This document shows positions 9,514-17,524 of a stretch of DNA of 64,000 bases, in pieces. Position 1 is the stretch's first letter; each line of letters begins with the position of its first letter. Below the pieces are notes generated by a model. It saw only the letters and a list, made by a program, of their open reading frames with translations, ran no database searches and was not told the DNA's origin. A program made the translations under genes and the position numbers. Origin of the DNA: Microbacterium sp. MPKO10 (GTDB lineage: Bacteria; Actinomycetota; Actinomycetes; Actinomycetales; Microbacteriaceae); NCBI RefSeq assembly GCF_026107415.2, contig NZ_JAPCHX010000001.1:310001-374000 (forward strand), given 5' to 3'.

Positions 9514-10065
9514 GTGTCGAAGATCGTCATTCTCACCGGGGATGCTGCCGAGACCCTCGAGGTCTTCTACCCCTATCACCGCCTGCAGGAAGCCGGATTC
9601 GAGGTGCACATCGCTGCGCCGGAGAAGAAGAAGCTGCAGTTCGTCGTCCACAATTTCGTCGATGGATTCGACACCTACACAGAGGGACCCGGGCATCATT
9701 GGCCCGCCGACATCGCCTTCGCCGATGTTAACCCCGACGATTACGTCGCTGCTGTCGTCCCCGGCGGTCGCGCACCTGAGTACGTCCGCAACAACCCGGA
9801 TGCCAAGCGCATCGTGCGGCATTTCATGGAGAAGGACGCTCCGGTGGCTGTCACATGCCACGGTCCGTTGATTCTCGCGGCTGCCGGTGTGCTGAATGGG
9901 CGCACGACATCGGCTTACCCCGAGCTCGCCATTGACGTTGAGACTGCGGGCGGTGTCTTTGAAGACGGCGGCGCCGTCGTCGATGGAAACCTCGTGAGCG
10001 CTCGCGCCTGGCCCGACAACGGCACATGGATGAAGGCGTTCCTCGAGGTGTTGCCCACCCCATAG
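9514..10065 (+). CDS. DJ-1/PfpI family protein
   Basis: 183 residues. The start is GTG at 9514, seven bases after AGGGAGG (9501-9507). The fold begins SKIVILTGDAAETLEVFYPY. The nucleophile elbow is VAVTCHGPLIL with cysteine at about residue 115, and E17-like and histidine positions are kept, as in PfpI/YhbO proteins. Members act as proteases, glyoxalases or deglycases on damaged proteins and aldehydes; which applies here cannot be seen. No partner gene is evident. Confidence 0.88.
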   Translation: MSKIVILTGDAAETLEVFYPYHRLQEAGFEVHIAAPEKKKLQFVVHNFVDGFDTYTEGPGHHWPADIAFADVNPDDYVAAVVPGGRAPEYVRNNPDAKRIVRHFMEKDAPVAVTCHGPLILAAAGVLNGRTTSAYPELAIDVETAGGVFEDGGAVVDGNLVSARAWPDNGTWMKAFLEVLPTP

Positions 10066-10160
10066 TCACACTCGGGCAATGGTGCCCGTGCGGAGATACC
10101 GGGCCACGCTGGGTATTTCTCCCCACTGCGCGCCCCTGATCTCCGCCATAGGGTGAGGGG

Positions 10161-11255
10161 ATGAGCACCGTCGGCCACGTCGATCTTCGACCGTTGACCC
10201 AGGCACGCCCTTCGTCTGCGGCGGTGCGTGTGTTCCGGTCGCATGTGCGCCAGGGCTTGTTTGGGGACGACGCCAAGGCCCCGACGGTCTCCACACTCGG
10301 CGTTGTCGTTGCCTCCATCCTCTTTTCCCTGGAGTTCGTGGCGTCCGCAGTGTTCATCGTCGGCGGGATCGTCGGCTCATCCGGAGATTCCCTGGTCCTC
10401 GGCATCGGGCTGGCGAGCGGCTTCCTGGTAGGGGTGCCGTTGTACATCACGCATGTGCGAAACACCTCGCGAGTGTGGAAGACCTGGTTCGTGCTCGCGG
10501 CATTTGCACGAGCAAACGGTTGGGGAACGCAACCGCACACCTCGGCCCCCAACTACCCCGGGATGCCGTTTCACACGGGGTATCGTCGGCGAGTTTTCGC
10601 GCGCGTCTATCGCAATGAGCCGCGATTCTTCGACGTGGCACACCTGGCATATTTCACGAACTACGGCAAAAGCCGAAAAGAACACACATGGACGTATCTG
10701 GCGCTGAAGCTTGATCGACGCATTCCACACCTCGTTGTCGACGGCCTGTCGAACAACGGCATTCTGGGCAGCAATCTTCCGGAGGCCGTGGCCCACAATC
10801 AGGTTCTGTCGCTTGAGGGCGACTTCGACAAGTACTTCACGCTGTACTGCCCGCGCGGCTATGAGCGTGACGCCCTGACGATCTTCACTCCCGATCTCAT
10901 GGCGTTGCTCATTGACAATGTCGAGGCATTCGACGTTGAGATCATCGACGACTGGCTCTTCGTCTATTCCTCACGATTACTGCCGCTCGACGACCCGCAG
11001 ACGTGGATGAGACTGCTCCGCATCGTCGACACCGTCGGCGCGAAGACAGTATCGCAGACGGCACGGTACAGAGACGATCGCCTGGTGCCGGTGAATACTC
11101 CGCCCTTGCAGCGCATGGCGTCAACCCACAACTTTGTCGCCCCACCCGGGCAGCGGCTCCGCACCGGCCGCCACTGGAAGCTCACGGTGGCAGTGACTCT
11201 CGGATTCACCCTTCTCTTCGCCATTTTCGCCGCCATCGTCGTGAACGGCGGCTGA
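10161..11255 (+). CDS. membrane protein of unknown function, paralog C (full length)
   Basis: 364 residues and the intact member of the family also seen at 5770 and 6355. Order: a hydrophilic N-terminus (HVDLRPL, FRSHVRQGLFGDD), two membrane helices (about 45-95), FARANGWG with YPGMPFHTGYRRRVF, then LSLEGDFDKYFTLYCP, FTPDLMALLIDNV, IIDDWLFVYSS, and a last helix (about 340-360). The topology suggests a cytoplasmic domain held between membrane segments. It resembles DUF3137-type proteins in layout. The start follows GGTGAGGGG directly. The role is unknown; no partner genes suggest one. Confidence 0.85.
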   Translation: MSTVGHVDLRPLTQARPSSAAVRVFRSHVRQGLFGDDAKAPTVSTLGVVVASILFSLEFVASAVFIVGGIVGSSGDSLVLGIGLASGFLVGVPLYITHVRNTSRVWKTWFVLAAFARANGWGTQPHTSAPNYPGMPFHTGYRRRVFARVYRNEPRFFDVAHLAYFTNYGKSRKEHTWTYLALKLDRRIPHLVVDGLSNNGILGSNLPEAVAHNQVLSLEGDFDKYFTLYCPRGYERDALTIFTPDLMALLIDNVEAFDVEIIDDWLFVYSSRLLPLDDPQTWMRLLRIVDTVGAKTVSQTARYRDDRLVPVNTPPLQRMASTHNFVAPPGQRLRTGRHWKLTVAVTLGFTLLFAIFAAIVVNGG

Positions 11256-11274
11256 CGCGAGCACACCTCGCTCT

Positions 11275-12708
11275 TCAGCCGAGCGCGTGCATCACGTGCT
11301 TCACACGCGTGTAGTCCTCCAAGCCGTACATCGAGAGGTCCTTGCCATATCCGGACATCTTGAAGCCGCCGTGCGGCATCTCGGCCGTGAGCAGGATGTG
11401 CGTGTTCACCCACACACAGCCGAAGTCGAGGTCACGCGTGAGGCGCATCGCCCGCGCATGGTCGGACGTCCACACGCTGGCGGCAAGGCCGTAGTCGACG
11501 TCGTTTGCCAGCATGACAGCATCCGCTTCATCGCTGAACGACTGCACGGTGAGCACGGGCCCGAATGTCTCCTGCTGCACACACGCGTCGTCCTGACGGA
11601 CGCCGGTGACCACGGTCGGTGCGAAGAAGAATCCGCGTTCGCCCACCCGGCGTCCGCCCGTGGCGATGGTCGCGTGCGCGGGAAGGTCGTCAAGCACGGC
11701 CTGCACCTTCGCGAAGTGGTTCACGTTGTTGAGCGGTCCGTAGAGCGCGTCAGCATCCGTTCCCGTCTTCGTCGCCTCCGCGGCGCGCACCAGCTCGGCG
11801 ACGAAATCGTCGTGCACCGACTCATGCACGAGCACGCGGGTCACTGCCGTGCAGTCCTGCCCCGCATTGAAGTAGCCCGACTCGGCGAGCGCGTCGGCAG
11901 TCGAAGCAAGGTCGGCGTCTGCGAAGACCACGGCCGGGGCTTTTCCGCCCAGCTCGAGGTGCGAGCGGTGCAGACGCTTCGACGCGGATGCTGCGACCTG
12001 CCGCCCCGCGCGCACGGACCCGGTGATTGAGACGAGGCCGGGCACCGGATGCTCCGCCATCAGCTCGCCGGTCGACGCATCACCCAGCACGACGTTGAGC
12101 ACGCCGTCCGGCAGCACGCCGCGACTCACCTCGGCCATCACGAGGGTGGACTCAGGAGTGGTGTCGCTCGGTTTGAGCACCGTCGTGTTGCCCGCCGCGA
12201 TCGCCGGGGCGATCTTCCACACCGCCATCATGAACGGGTAGTTCCACGGTGTCACCTGTGCAACGACGCCGATCGGCTCGCGGCGCACATACGACGTGTG
12301 GCCCTCGAAGTACTCGCTCGCCGCAGCACCCTCGAGAACGCGCGCCGCACCCGCGAAATAGCGAATCTGGTCGCACCCGGTGATGACCTCTTCAACGCGG
12401 ATCGTCTCTTTCGGCTGCCCCGTATTGCGATGCTGAGCCTCAACGATGTCGTCAGCGCGGGCCTCGAGCGCGTCGGCGAACGCCAGCAGTGCAGCCTGAC
12501 GCTCGCCCGGCGTCGTGCGACCCCACGTGGCAGCCGCCGTTCTCGCGGCGTCGAACGCCGCATCAACGTCTGTCTCGATGGACACCGGAGACACGGCCAC
12601 GCGCTCCTCGGTGATCGGGCTGACGACATCGATCGCCGAGCTGCCCGATGCATCGACGAAACGTCCGCCGATGAAATTCTTCAGAGGCTGCAGGTTCTGC
12701 TGCGACAT
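11275..12708 (-). CDS. patD: gamma-aminobutyraldehyde dehydrogenase
   Basis: A 477-residue NAD-dependent aldehyde dehydrogenase. Key parts are VTPWNYPFMMAVWKIAPAIA, the glutamate of LELGGKAP, the catalytic cysteine of NAGQDCTAVTR, and ETFGPV. The C-terminal signature GFKMSGYGKDLSMYGLEDYT and the EYFEGHTSYVRREPIGVVAQ block are those of aminobutyraldehyde dehydrogenases (PatD/YdcW), which turn 4-aminobutanal from putrescine into GABA. It is the third gene of the gabT-gabD-patD operon and supplies the substrate of GabT. AAGGAGCGA precedes the ATG. Confidence 0.9.
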   Translation of the reverse strand: MSQQNLQPLKNFIGGRFVDASGSSAIDVVSPITEERVAVSPVSIETDVDAAFDAARTAAATWGRTTPGERQAALLAFADALEARADDIVEAQHRNTGQPKETIRVEEVITGCDQIRYFAGAARVLEGAAASEYFEGHTSYVRREPIGVVAQVTPWNYPFMMAVWKIAPAIAAGNTTVLKPSDTTPESTLVMAEVSRGVLPDGVLNVVLGDASTGELMAEHPVPGLVSITGSVRAGRQVAASASKRLHRSHLELGGKAPAVVFADADLASTADALAESGYFNAGQDCTAVTRVLVHESVHDDFVAELVRAAEATKTGTDADALYGPLNNVNHFAKVQAVLDDLPAHATIATGGRRVGERGFFFAPTVVTGVRQDDACVQQETFGPVLTVQSFSDEADAVMLANDVDYGLAASVWTSDHARAMRLTRDLDFGCVWVNTHILLTAEMPHGGFKMSGYGKDLSMYGLEDYTRVKHVMHALG

Positions 12709-12739
12709 TCTTCGCTCCTTTGCGATTTTCGGATGCCGT

Positions 12740-12768
12740 GAGGGGCGCAGCTTGTGGCCGCACCCCTC
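12740..12768 (-). promoter_or_regulatory. hairpin between gabD and patD
   Basis: GAGGGG/CCCCTC arms, extended by GC pairs, enclose a short loop just after the gabD stop. With no T-run it may protect or attenuate the operon mRNA rather than end it. Confidence 0.4.
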
Positions 12769-12774
12769 GTGCCG

Positions 12775-14226
12775 TCAGGCCGGCATCATCGTGTACTTGG
12801 TGTTGAGGTATTCATGGATGCCCTCGAGCCCGCCCTCGCGACCGAGACCCGATTGCTTGACGCCGCCGAACGGCGCCGCGGCGTTCGAGATGACACCCGC
12901 GTTGAGCCCGACCATGCCAGATTCAAGGCGCTCGATCAGACGGTGGCCGCGCGCGAGATCCTGCGTGAACGCGTATGAGATGAGGCCGTACTCAACGCCG
13001 TTCGCCATCGCGATGGCTTCGTCTTCCGTCGCGAACGGCGCGATTGCAAGCACGGGCCCGAAGATCTCTTCTCTCAGGATCTCGGCTTCGCTCGGAACGC
13101 CCGAGACGACGGTTGGTTCGTAAAAACTGCCCTCGCCATCGACGCGCGACCCGCCGTGCAGCAGCGAGGCACCGTGCCCGACGGCATCCTGAACCAGCCG
13201 ATCTGCCTTGTCGACGGCCGCATCGTTGATGAGCGGACCGATCGTCACGCCGTCCTCCGTGCCGCGACCAATGCGCATGGCCTTCACCTTGTCTGTCACG
13301 CGTCGTGCGAACTCCTCGGCCACCGACTCGTGCACGATGAAGCGGTTCGCCGCCGTGCACGCCTGACCGATGTTGCGGAACTTCGCGGCGATCGCGCCGT
13401 CAACCGCCTTGTCGAGATCGGCATCCTCGAACACGAGGAACGGCGCGTTTCCACCGAGCTCCATCGAGGTGCGCAGAACATTCGTCGCCGACTTCGCGAT
13501 GAGATCCTGCCCGACAGGTGTCGACCCGGTGAAGCTGAGCTTGCGCAGCCGTTGGTCGGCGATGATCGCGTCAGAGACCTCACCCGTGCGCTTCGTCGTC
13601 ACGACGTTGACGACGCCCTTGGGCAGCCCGGCTTCTTCGAGCAGCTTCGCGAAATACAGGGTAGTGAGCGGCGTCAGTGAGGCCGGCTTGACGACGACGG
13701 TGCACCCCGCGGCCAGGGCGGGCGCAATCTTGCGTGTCGCCATCGCGAGCGGGAAGTTCCACGGCGTGATCAAAAAGCACGGACCCACCGGATGCTGCGA
13801 CACGATCGTGCGCCCCGTGCCCTCCGGGTTCGTTCCGTAGCGGCCCGAAATGCGCACAGCCTCCTCGCTGAACCAACGCAGGAACTCCCCACCGTAGGTG
13901 ACCTCGCCGTTGGACTCGGCGAGCGGTTTACCCATTTCAAGCGTCATGAGCAGGGCGAACTCGTCGCGGCGCTCCTGCATCAGGTCGAACGCATCGCGCA
14001 GGATGGTCGAGCGCGTGCGAGCGGGAGTCGCCGCCCACTCGGCCTGGGCTGCAACGGCGGCGTCAAGCGCAGCCGTCCCATCCGCGACTGAGGCGTTGGC
14101 GATCTCGACGAGAGTCGCACCCGACGAGGGGTCGGTAACGGCGAATGTCGAGTCGGCGTCACGCCACTCGCCGCCGATGAACAGTCCTGTGGGTACCTTC
14201 GCGAGCAGGTCGCTTTCTGAAATCAT
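12775..14226 (-). CDS. gabD: NAD(P)-dependent succinate-semialdehyde dehydrogenase
   Basis: 483 residues. It oxidises succinate semialdehyde to succinate, the last step of GABA breakdown. Visible motifs are ITPWNFPLAMATRKIAPALA, VVKPASLTPLTTL, the glutamate of MELGGNAPF, and the catalytic cysteine of NIGQACTAANR, followed by EEIFGPVLAI and the C-terminal AAPFGGVKQSGLGREGG typical of this subfamily. AAGGAGAATT precedes the ATG. It is the middle gene of the operon, 71 bases after gabT and 66 before patD. Confidence 0.93.
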   Translation of the reverse strand: MISESDLLAKVPTGLFIGGEWRDADSTFAVTDPSSGATLVEIANASVADGTAALDAAVAAQAEWAATPARTRSTILRDAFDLMQERRDEFALLMTLEMGKPLAESNGEVTYGGEFLRWFSEEAVRISGRYGTNPEGTGRTIVSQHPVGPCFLITPWNFPLAMATRKIAPALAAGCTVVVKPASLTPLTTLYFAKLLEEAGLPKGVVNVVTTKRTGEVSDAIIADQRLRKLSFTGSTPVGQDLIAKSATNVLRTSMELGGNAPFLVFEDADLDKAVDGAIAAKFRNIGQACTAANRFIVHESVAEEFARRVTDKVKAMRIGRGTEDGVTIGPLINDAAVDKADRLVQDAVGHGASLLHGGSRVDGEGSFYEPTVVSGVPSEAEILREEIFGPVLAIAPFATEDEAIAMANGVEYGLISYAFTQDLARGHRLIERLESGMVGLNAGVISNAAAPFGGVKQSGLGREGGLEGIHEYLNTKYTMMPA

Positions 14227-14252
14227 GGGAATTCTCCTTCTTGTCTGATTGT

Positions 14253-14277
14253 CGCGCGCGCGGCTGAGCCGGCGCGC
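14253..14277 (-). promoter_or_regulatory. hairpin between gabT and gabD
   Basis: A GC-rich imperfect stem (GCGCGC...GGCT / AGCC...GCGCGC with one bulged base) lies between the gabT stop and the gabD ribosome binding site. It could set the relative level of the two genes. No T-run follows. Confidence 0.35.
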
Positions 14278-14297
14278 AGAGTCGGTGGGCGCGGGTC

Positions 14298-15707
14298 TTA
14301 CCGCGCGGGTTGCGGCGCGTCGCGCAGTGCCGTCGCCACGATGTCGATCCCCTCGACGAGCAGTTCCAGCGGGATGGTCAGCGGTGGCAGAAAACGGATC
14401 ACATTTCCATACGTACCGCAGGTGAGCACGACCACGCCCTGGGTGCGGGCGGATGCGGCAAGGCGTGAGGCGAGGTCCGCGTCGGGCTCGCCTGACTCAG
14501 GGTGCACGAGTTCGACGGCGATCATGGCGCCACGTCCGCGCACCTCGCCGATGCGCGAATCGGATGCTGCCAGCTCGCCGAAACGTCGTGTGATGATCTC
14601 GCCGATGCGTTCGGCCGCTTCGCACAGCCCGTCGTTCTCGAACGCGTCGATGGCGGCGAGGGCTGCCGCACACGCGACGGGGTTGCCGCCGTAGGTGCCG
14701 CCGAGACCGCCGCTGTGCACAGCATCCATGATCTCGGCTCGACCCGTGACAGCCGAGAGCGGCATGCCGCCGGCGATGCCCTTCGCTGTGGTGATGAGGT
14801 CGGGGACGACGCCCTCGTGCTCACAGGCAAACATGCGGCCAGTTCGAGCGAAGCCGGTCTGGACCTCGTCGGCAATGAAGACGGCGCCATTCTCCTGTGC
14901 CCAGTCGGCGAGCGCGGGCAAGAACCCGGGTTCCGGAACGATGAAGCCGCCCTCGCCGAGGATCGGTTCGATGACGATGGCCGCCAGCTGATCGGTGCCA
15001 ATCTGCGCCTCCATCCGGCTGATCGCGGCGCGAGCAGCATCCGGTCCGCTCTGCCCTCCGTCGCGCAAAGGATACGAGACGGGTGCGCGGTAGATCTCGG
15101 AGGCGAACGGGCCGAAGCCCTTCTTGTACGGCATCGACTTCGCCGTGAGCGCCATCGTGAGGTTCGTGCGCCCGTGATACGCGTGGTCAAAGGCGACGAC
15201 GGCCTGCCGGCCGGTGTGGGCCCGCGCGATCTTCACGGCGTTCTCCACGGCCTCCGCACCCGAATTGAACAGGGCGCTTCGTTTGGCGTGCTCGCCCGGG
15301 GTCAGCCGATTCAGCGCTTCGGCGACCGCAACGTAACCCTCATAGGGAGTCACCATGAAGCAGGTGTGCGTCGAGAGCGCCGCCTGCTCGGCGATGGCCT
15401 GCGCGACACGGGGATGCGCGTTACCCACGCCCGTCACCGCGATGCCCGAGCCGAGATCGATGAGCGAGTTGCCGTCGACGTCGACGACGACTCCACCCCC
15501 TGCCGCTGCTGCGAACACCGGCATTGTCGTGCTGACCCCCGACGCGACGGCATTCGTCGTGCGCTGCATCAGGTCGATTGAGATCGGGCCAGGGATGCTG
15601 GTGACCAGACGCCGTTCCTGCGGGAGCGTGGGTCCACCGGTCACGTGTGCGTGCAAGGCTGCTGCATGCTGCCCCTCTGCGGACCCGCTGTGCTCGGCAA
15701 TGGTCAT
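14298..15707 (-). CDS. gabT: 4-aminobutyrate--2-oxoglutarate aminotransferase
   Basis: A 469-residue class III PLP aminotransferase that moves the amino group of GABA to 2-oxoglutarate. SLIDLGSGIAVTGVGNAHPR, NSGAEAVENAVKIAR, AFDHAYHGRTNLTMALT, FIADEVQTGFARTGRMFA and TTAKGIAGGMPLSAVTGR (PLP lysine) are in the family order. I chose the ATG at 15707, which follows GGGGAAC; an ATG seven codons upstream has no better site. It is the first gene of the operon and is divergent from a PucR regulator. Confidence 0.93.
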   Translation of the reverse strand: MTIAEHSGSAEGQHAAALHAHVTGGPTLPQERRLVTSIPGPISIDLMQRTTNAVASGVSTTMPVFAAAAGGGVVVDVDGNSLIDLGSGIAVTGVGNAHPRVAQAIAEQAALSTHTCFMVTPYEGYVAVAEALNRLTPGEHAKRSALFNSGAEAVENAVKIARAHTGRQAVVAFDHAYHGRTNLTMALTAKSMPYKKGFGPFASEIYRAPVSYPLRDGGQSGPDAARAAISRMEAQIGTDQLAAIVIEPILGEGGFIVPEPGFLPALADWAQENGAVFIADEVQTGFARTGRMFACEHEGVVPDLITTAKGIAGGMPLSAVTGRAEIMDAVHSGGLGGTYGGNPVACAAALAAIDAFENDGLCEAAERIGEIITRRFGELAASDSRIGEVRGRGAMIAVELVHPESGEPDADLASRLAASARTQGVVVLTCGTYGNVIRFLPPLTIPLELLVEGIDIVATALRDAPQPAR

Positions 15708-15806
15708 GTCGTTCCCCGTTGTTCGCATCTGTGACGCCTCGTTGGCAGCATCTCGTGGTGATTGCGGTGCTTACCAAAAGACCCGCCCTGTTCTCTCATC
15801 GTAGGA

Positions 15807-15826
15807 ACCGCCAGTGTCACGGCGGT
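15807..15826. promoter_or_regulatory. inverted repeat in the gabT-PucR divergent promoter region
   Basis: ACCGCC and GGCGGT, perfect 6-bp arms, flank 8 bases. It lies between the divergent gabT and PucR genes, where the PucR protein would be expected to bind. Binding is inferred from position only. Confidence 0.4.
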
Positions 15827-15905
15827 GTGCCAGTTTGGAGCGTTTAGCGGTAAATACCCGACACAGTGGCACATCGGGATGATTTCGGTCTACGCTGGCT
15901 TCACC

Positions 15906-17459
15906 ATGGCCATCACCGTTCATCGCCTTCTGGCGCGCACCGATCTCGGGCTGCGCCTCCTATCGCGGTTGCCCGAGCCGACAGCATCCGAGCTCCATCC
16001 CCTCGACCAGCCCCTCACCTGGGTGGCGAGCACCGACCTCGAGGATCCCACACCGTTTCTCACCGCGGGCAACATCGTGCTCACGACCGGACGACAGTTC
16101 GCCGATGATCCGGGCGAGGAGGCTGCACGCTACGTGCAGAGGCTCGCGCGTTTCGGAATCCGCGCGATCGGGTTCGGCACGGACGTGATCAGGGGCGTCC
16201 CGGCGGAACTCATCGCCGCGTGCGAGCGCGAACGGATGCCGCTGATCGACGTGCCGTACAGCACACCGTTCATCGCCGTCGTGCGCTACATCGCCGACCT
16301 CGTCACTGCTCAGGAGCAGGGGCGCAGCGCGTGGGCGGCCGACGCACAGCGCACGATTTCGCTCGCGGCTCTGCGCGACGACGGACTGCGCGCAAGCATC
16401 GGGGAACTGGCCCGACTCTTGGAACGCCCCGTCGCGCTGTTCGACGCACGCGGTGACCTCCTGCACGCAACCTCGCGCCCGCTGCACGTCAGCACCGACG
16501 CTCGCCGGCTTCTCGACCGGGGCATCCCGGCAGCCATTACGACGGACGAGGGCGTGATGCTGCAGACGATCGGGCGCGGCAGCCAGCTGCGCGGCGTCCT
16601 CGCCATTCCCGGCCCTCTCGATCACCCCGCCCAGGGCGTTGTTTCGGGTGTCGTCGCTCTCGCCGCCATGGCGCTCGAGCAGCGCCGTTCCCTCGCCGAA
16701 GCATCGCTTGCACTGCGCACCGGCGCGTGGCAGTGCCTGCGAGTCGGCAACGTTGACCTCGCACGACGGCTTGCCGACGGAGCGCTCCCCTCAGATCGCG
16801 TCATCGTCGGTATTCTCACGCGGGTTCAGAGCCCGGAGTCCGACTTCCGGCATAACCTCGACGTCGGCCCAACGCCGCAGCCCCATTCGCTCGACGACAT
16901 ACTCGCCGACCCGATGCTCGACGGACTCTTCACCGCATGGGACGACACCCGCATTGCTCTCGTACTTCCCAGCACCGGGCCGGGCGCACTCGCAACCCCC
17001 GGCGCTCCTGAGGCACATGCGTTCGCCGAGCACAACGGCATCCGCCTGGGGTTATCGTCAGCCACGGCACTGACCGAGATGCGGCAGGGAGTCATCGAGG
17101 CCGAGCTGGCGCTCGCCCGCGCGCCGCGCCAGGTCGGGGTTACTCGTTTCGACGAGGTCACGGATGCCGGCTTCGACGCCGTTCTCGACAACGACGCCAC
17201 CCGCGCGCTCGCGCAGGCGATGCTGCGCCCCGTCACCGAGTATGACGCCACACACGGCACCGCACTCGTGCCTGCCCTACGCGCGTGGCTCGAGCACAAC
17301 GGCGCCTGGCACCCCGCAGCATCACGCCTCGGCATCCACCGGCACACCCTGCGCAAACAGATCCAGAAAGTCGAGCAGCTGACCGGTCGTGACCTTTCAC
17401 AAGCGCGGGCACGCGCAGAACTCACGTTGGCGTCTGACAGCATCCATTTAAGAAACTGA
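15906..17459 (+). CDS. PucR-family transcriptional regulator
   Basis: 517 residues. The N-terminal PucR domain (MAITVHRLLARTDLGLRLLS, LTWVASTDLEDPTPFLTAGN, VLTTG) senses a ligand. The middle is a GGDEF-like/CdaR-type region. The C-terminal helix-turn-helix is HPAASRLGIHRHTLRKQIQK, VEQLTGRDLSQARARAELTL. PucR regulators commonly switch on purine, amine or GABA use, so its divergent position to gabT-gabD-patD makes it their likely activator. ATG at 15906 fits the family start; ATG at 15879 is in frame. The stop codon lies within the operator of the next gene. Confidence 0.9.
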   Translation: MAITVHRLLARTDLGLRLLSRLPEPTASELHPLDQPLTWVASTDLEDPTPFLTAGNIVLTTGRQFADDPGEEAARYVQRLARFGIRAIGFGTDVIRGVPAELIAACERERMPLIDVPYSTPFIAVVRYIADLVTAQEQGRSAWAADAQRTISLAALRDDGLRASIGELARLLERPVALFDARGDLLHATSRPLHVSTDARRLLDRGIPAAITTDEGVMLQTIGRGSQLRGVLAIPGPLDHPAQGVVSGVVALAAMALEQRRSLAEASLALRTGAWQCLRVGNVDLARRLADGALPSDRVIVGILTRVQSPESDFRHNLDVGPTPQPHSLDDILADPMLDGLFTAWDDTRIALVLPSTGPGALATPGAPEAHAFAEHNGIRLGLSSATALTEMRQGVIEAELALARAPRQVGVTRFDEVTDAGFDAVLDNDATRALAQAMLRPVTEYDATHGTALVPALRAWLEHNGAWHPAASRLGIHRHTLRKQIQKVEQLTGRDLSQARARAELTLASDSIHLRN

Positions 17460-17470
17460 TAGGTTTCTTA
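17449..17470. promoter_or_regulatory. TetR operator 1 upstream of the MFS efflux gene
   Basis: TAAGAAAC, six bases, GTTTCTTA: a perfect palindrome with 8-bp arms. It overlaps the stop codon of the PucR gene and the putative -35 (17464-17469) of the MFS promoter. Its centre is 42 bp from that of operator 2, about four helical turns. Confidence 0.75.
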
Positions 17471-17492
17471 TCTGCGACTTTTGCTCTATATT
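17464..17492 (+). promoter_or_regulatory. putative promoter of the MFS-TetR operon
   Basis: TTTCTT (17464-17469), a 17-base spacer and TATATT (17487-17492). Both elements lie within or touch the two TetR operators, as expected for a repressed promoter. The -35 is a weak match. Confidence 0.55.
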
Positions 17493-17513
17493 AGATACCG
17501 CTTGGTTTCTAAT
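17490..17513. promoter_or_regulatory. TetR operator 2 upstream of the MFS efflux gene
   Basis: ATTAGATACC, four bases, GGTTTCTAAT: 10-bp arms with one mismatch. The inner half-site GTTTCTAA and the 6-base spacing match operator 1 (GTTTCTTA). It covers the end of the -10 and the likely start of transcription. Confidence 0.75.
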
Positions 17514-17524
17514 AGAGGAGCGAC

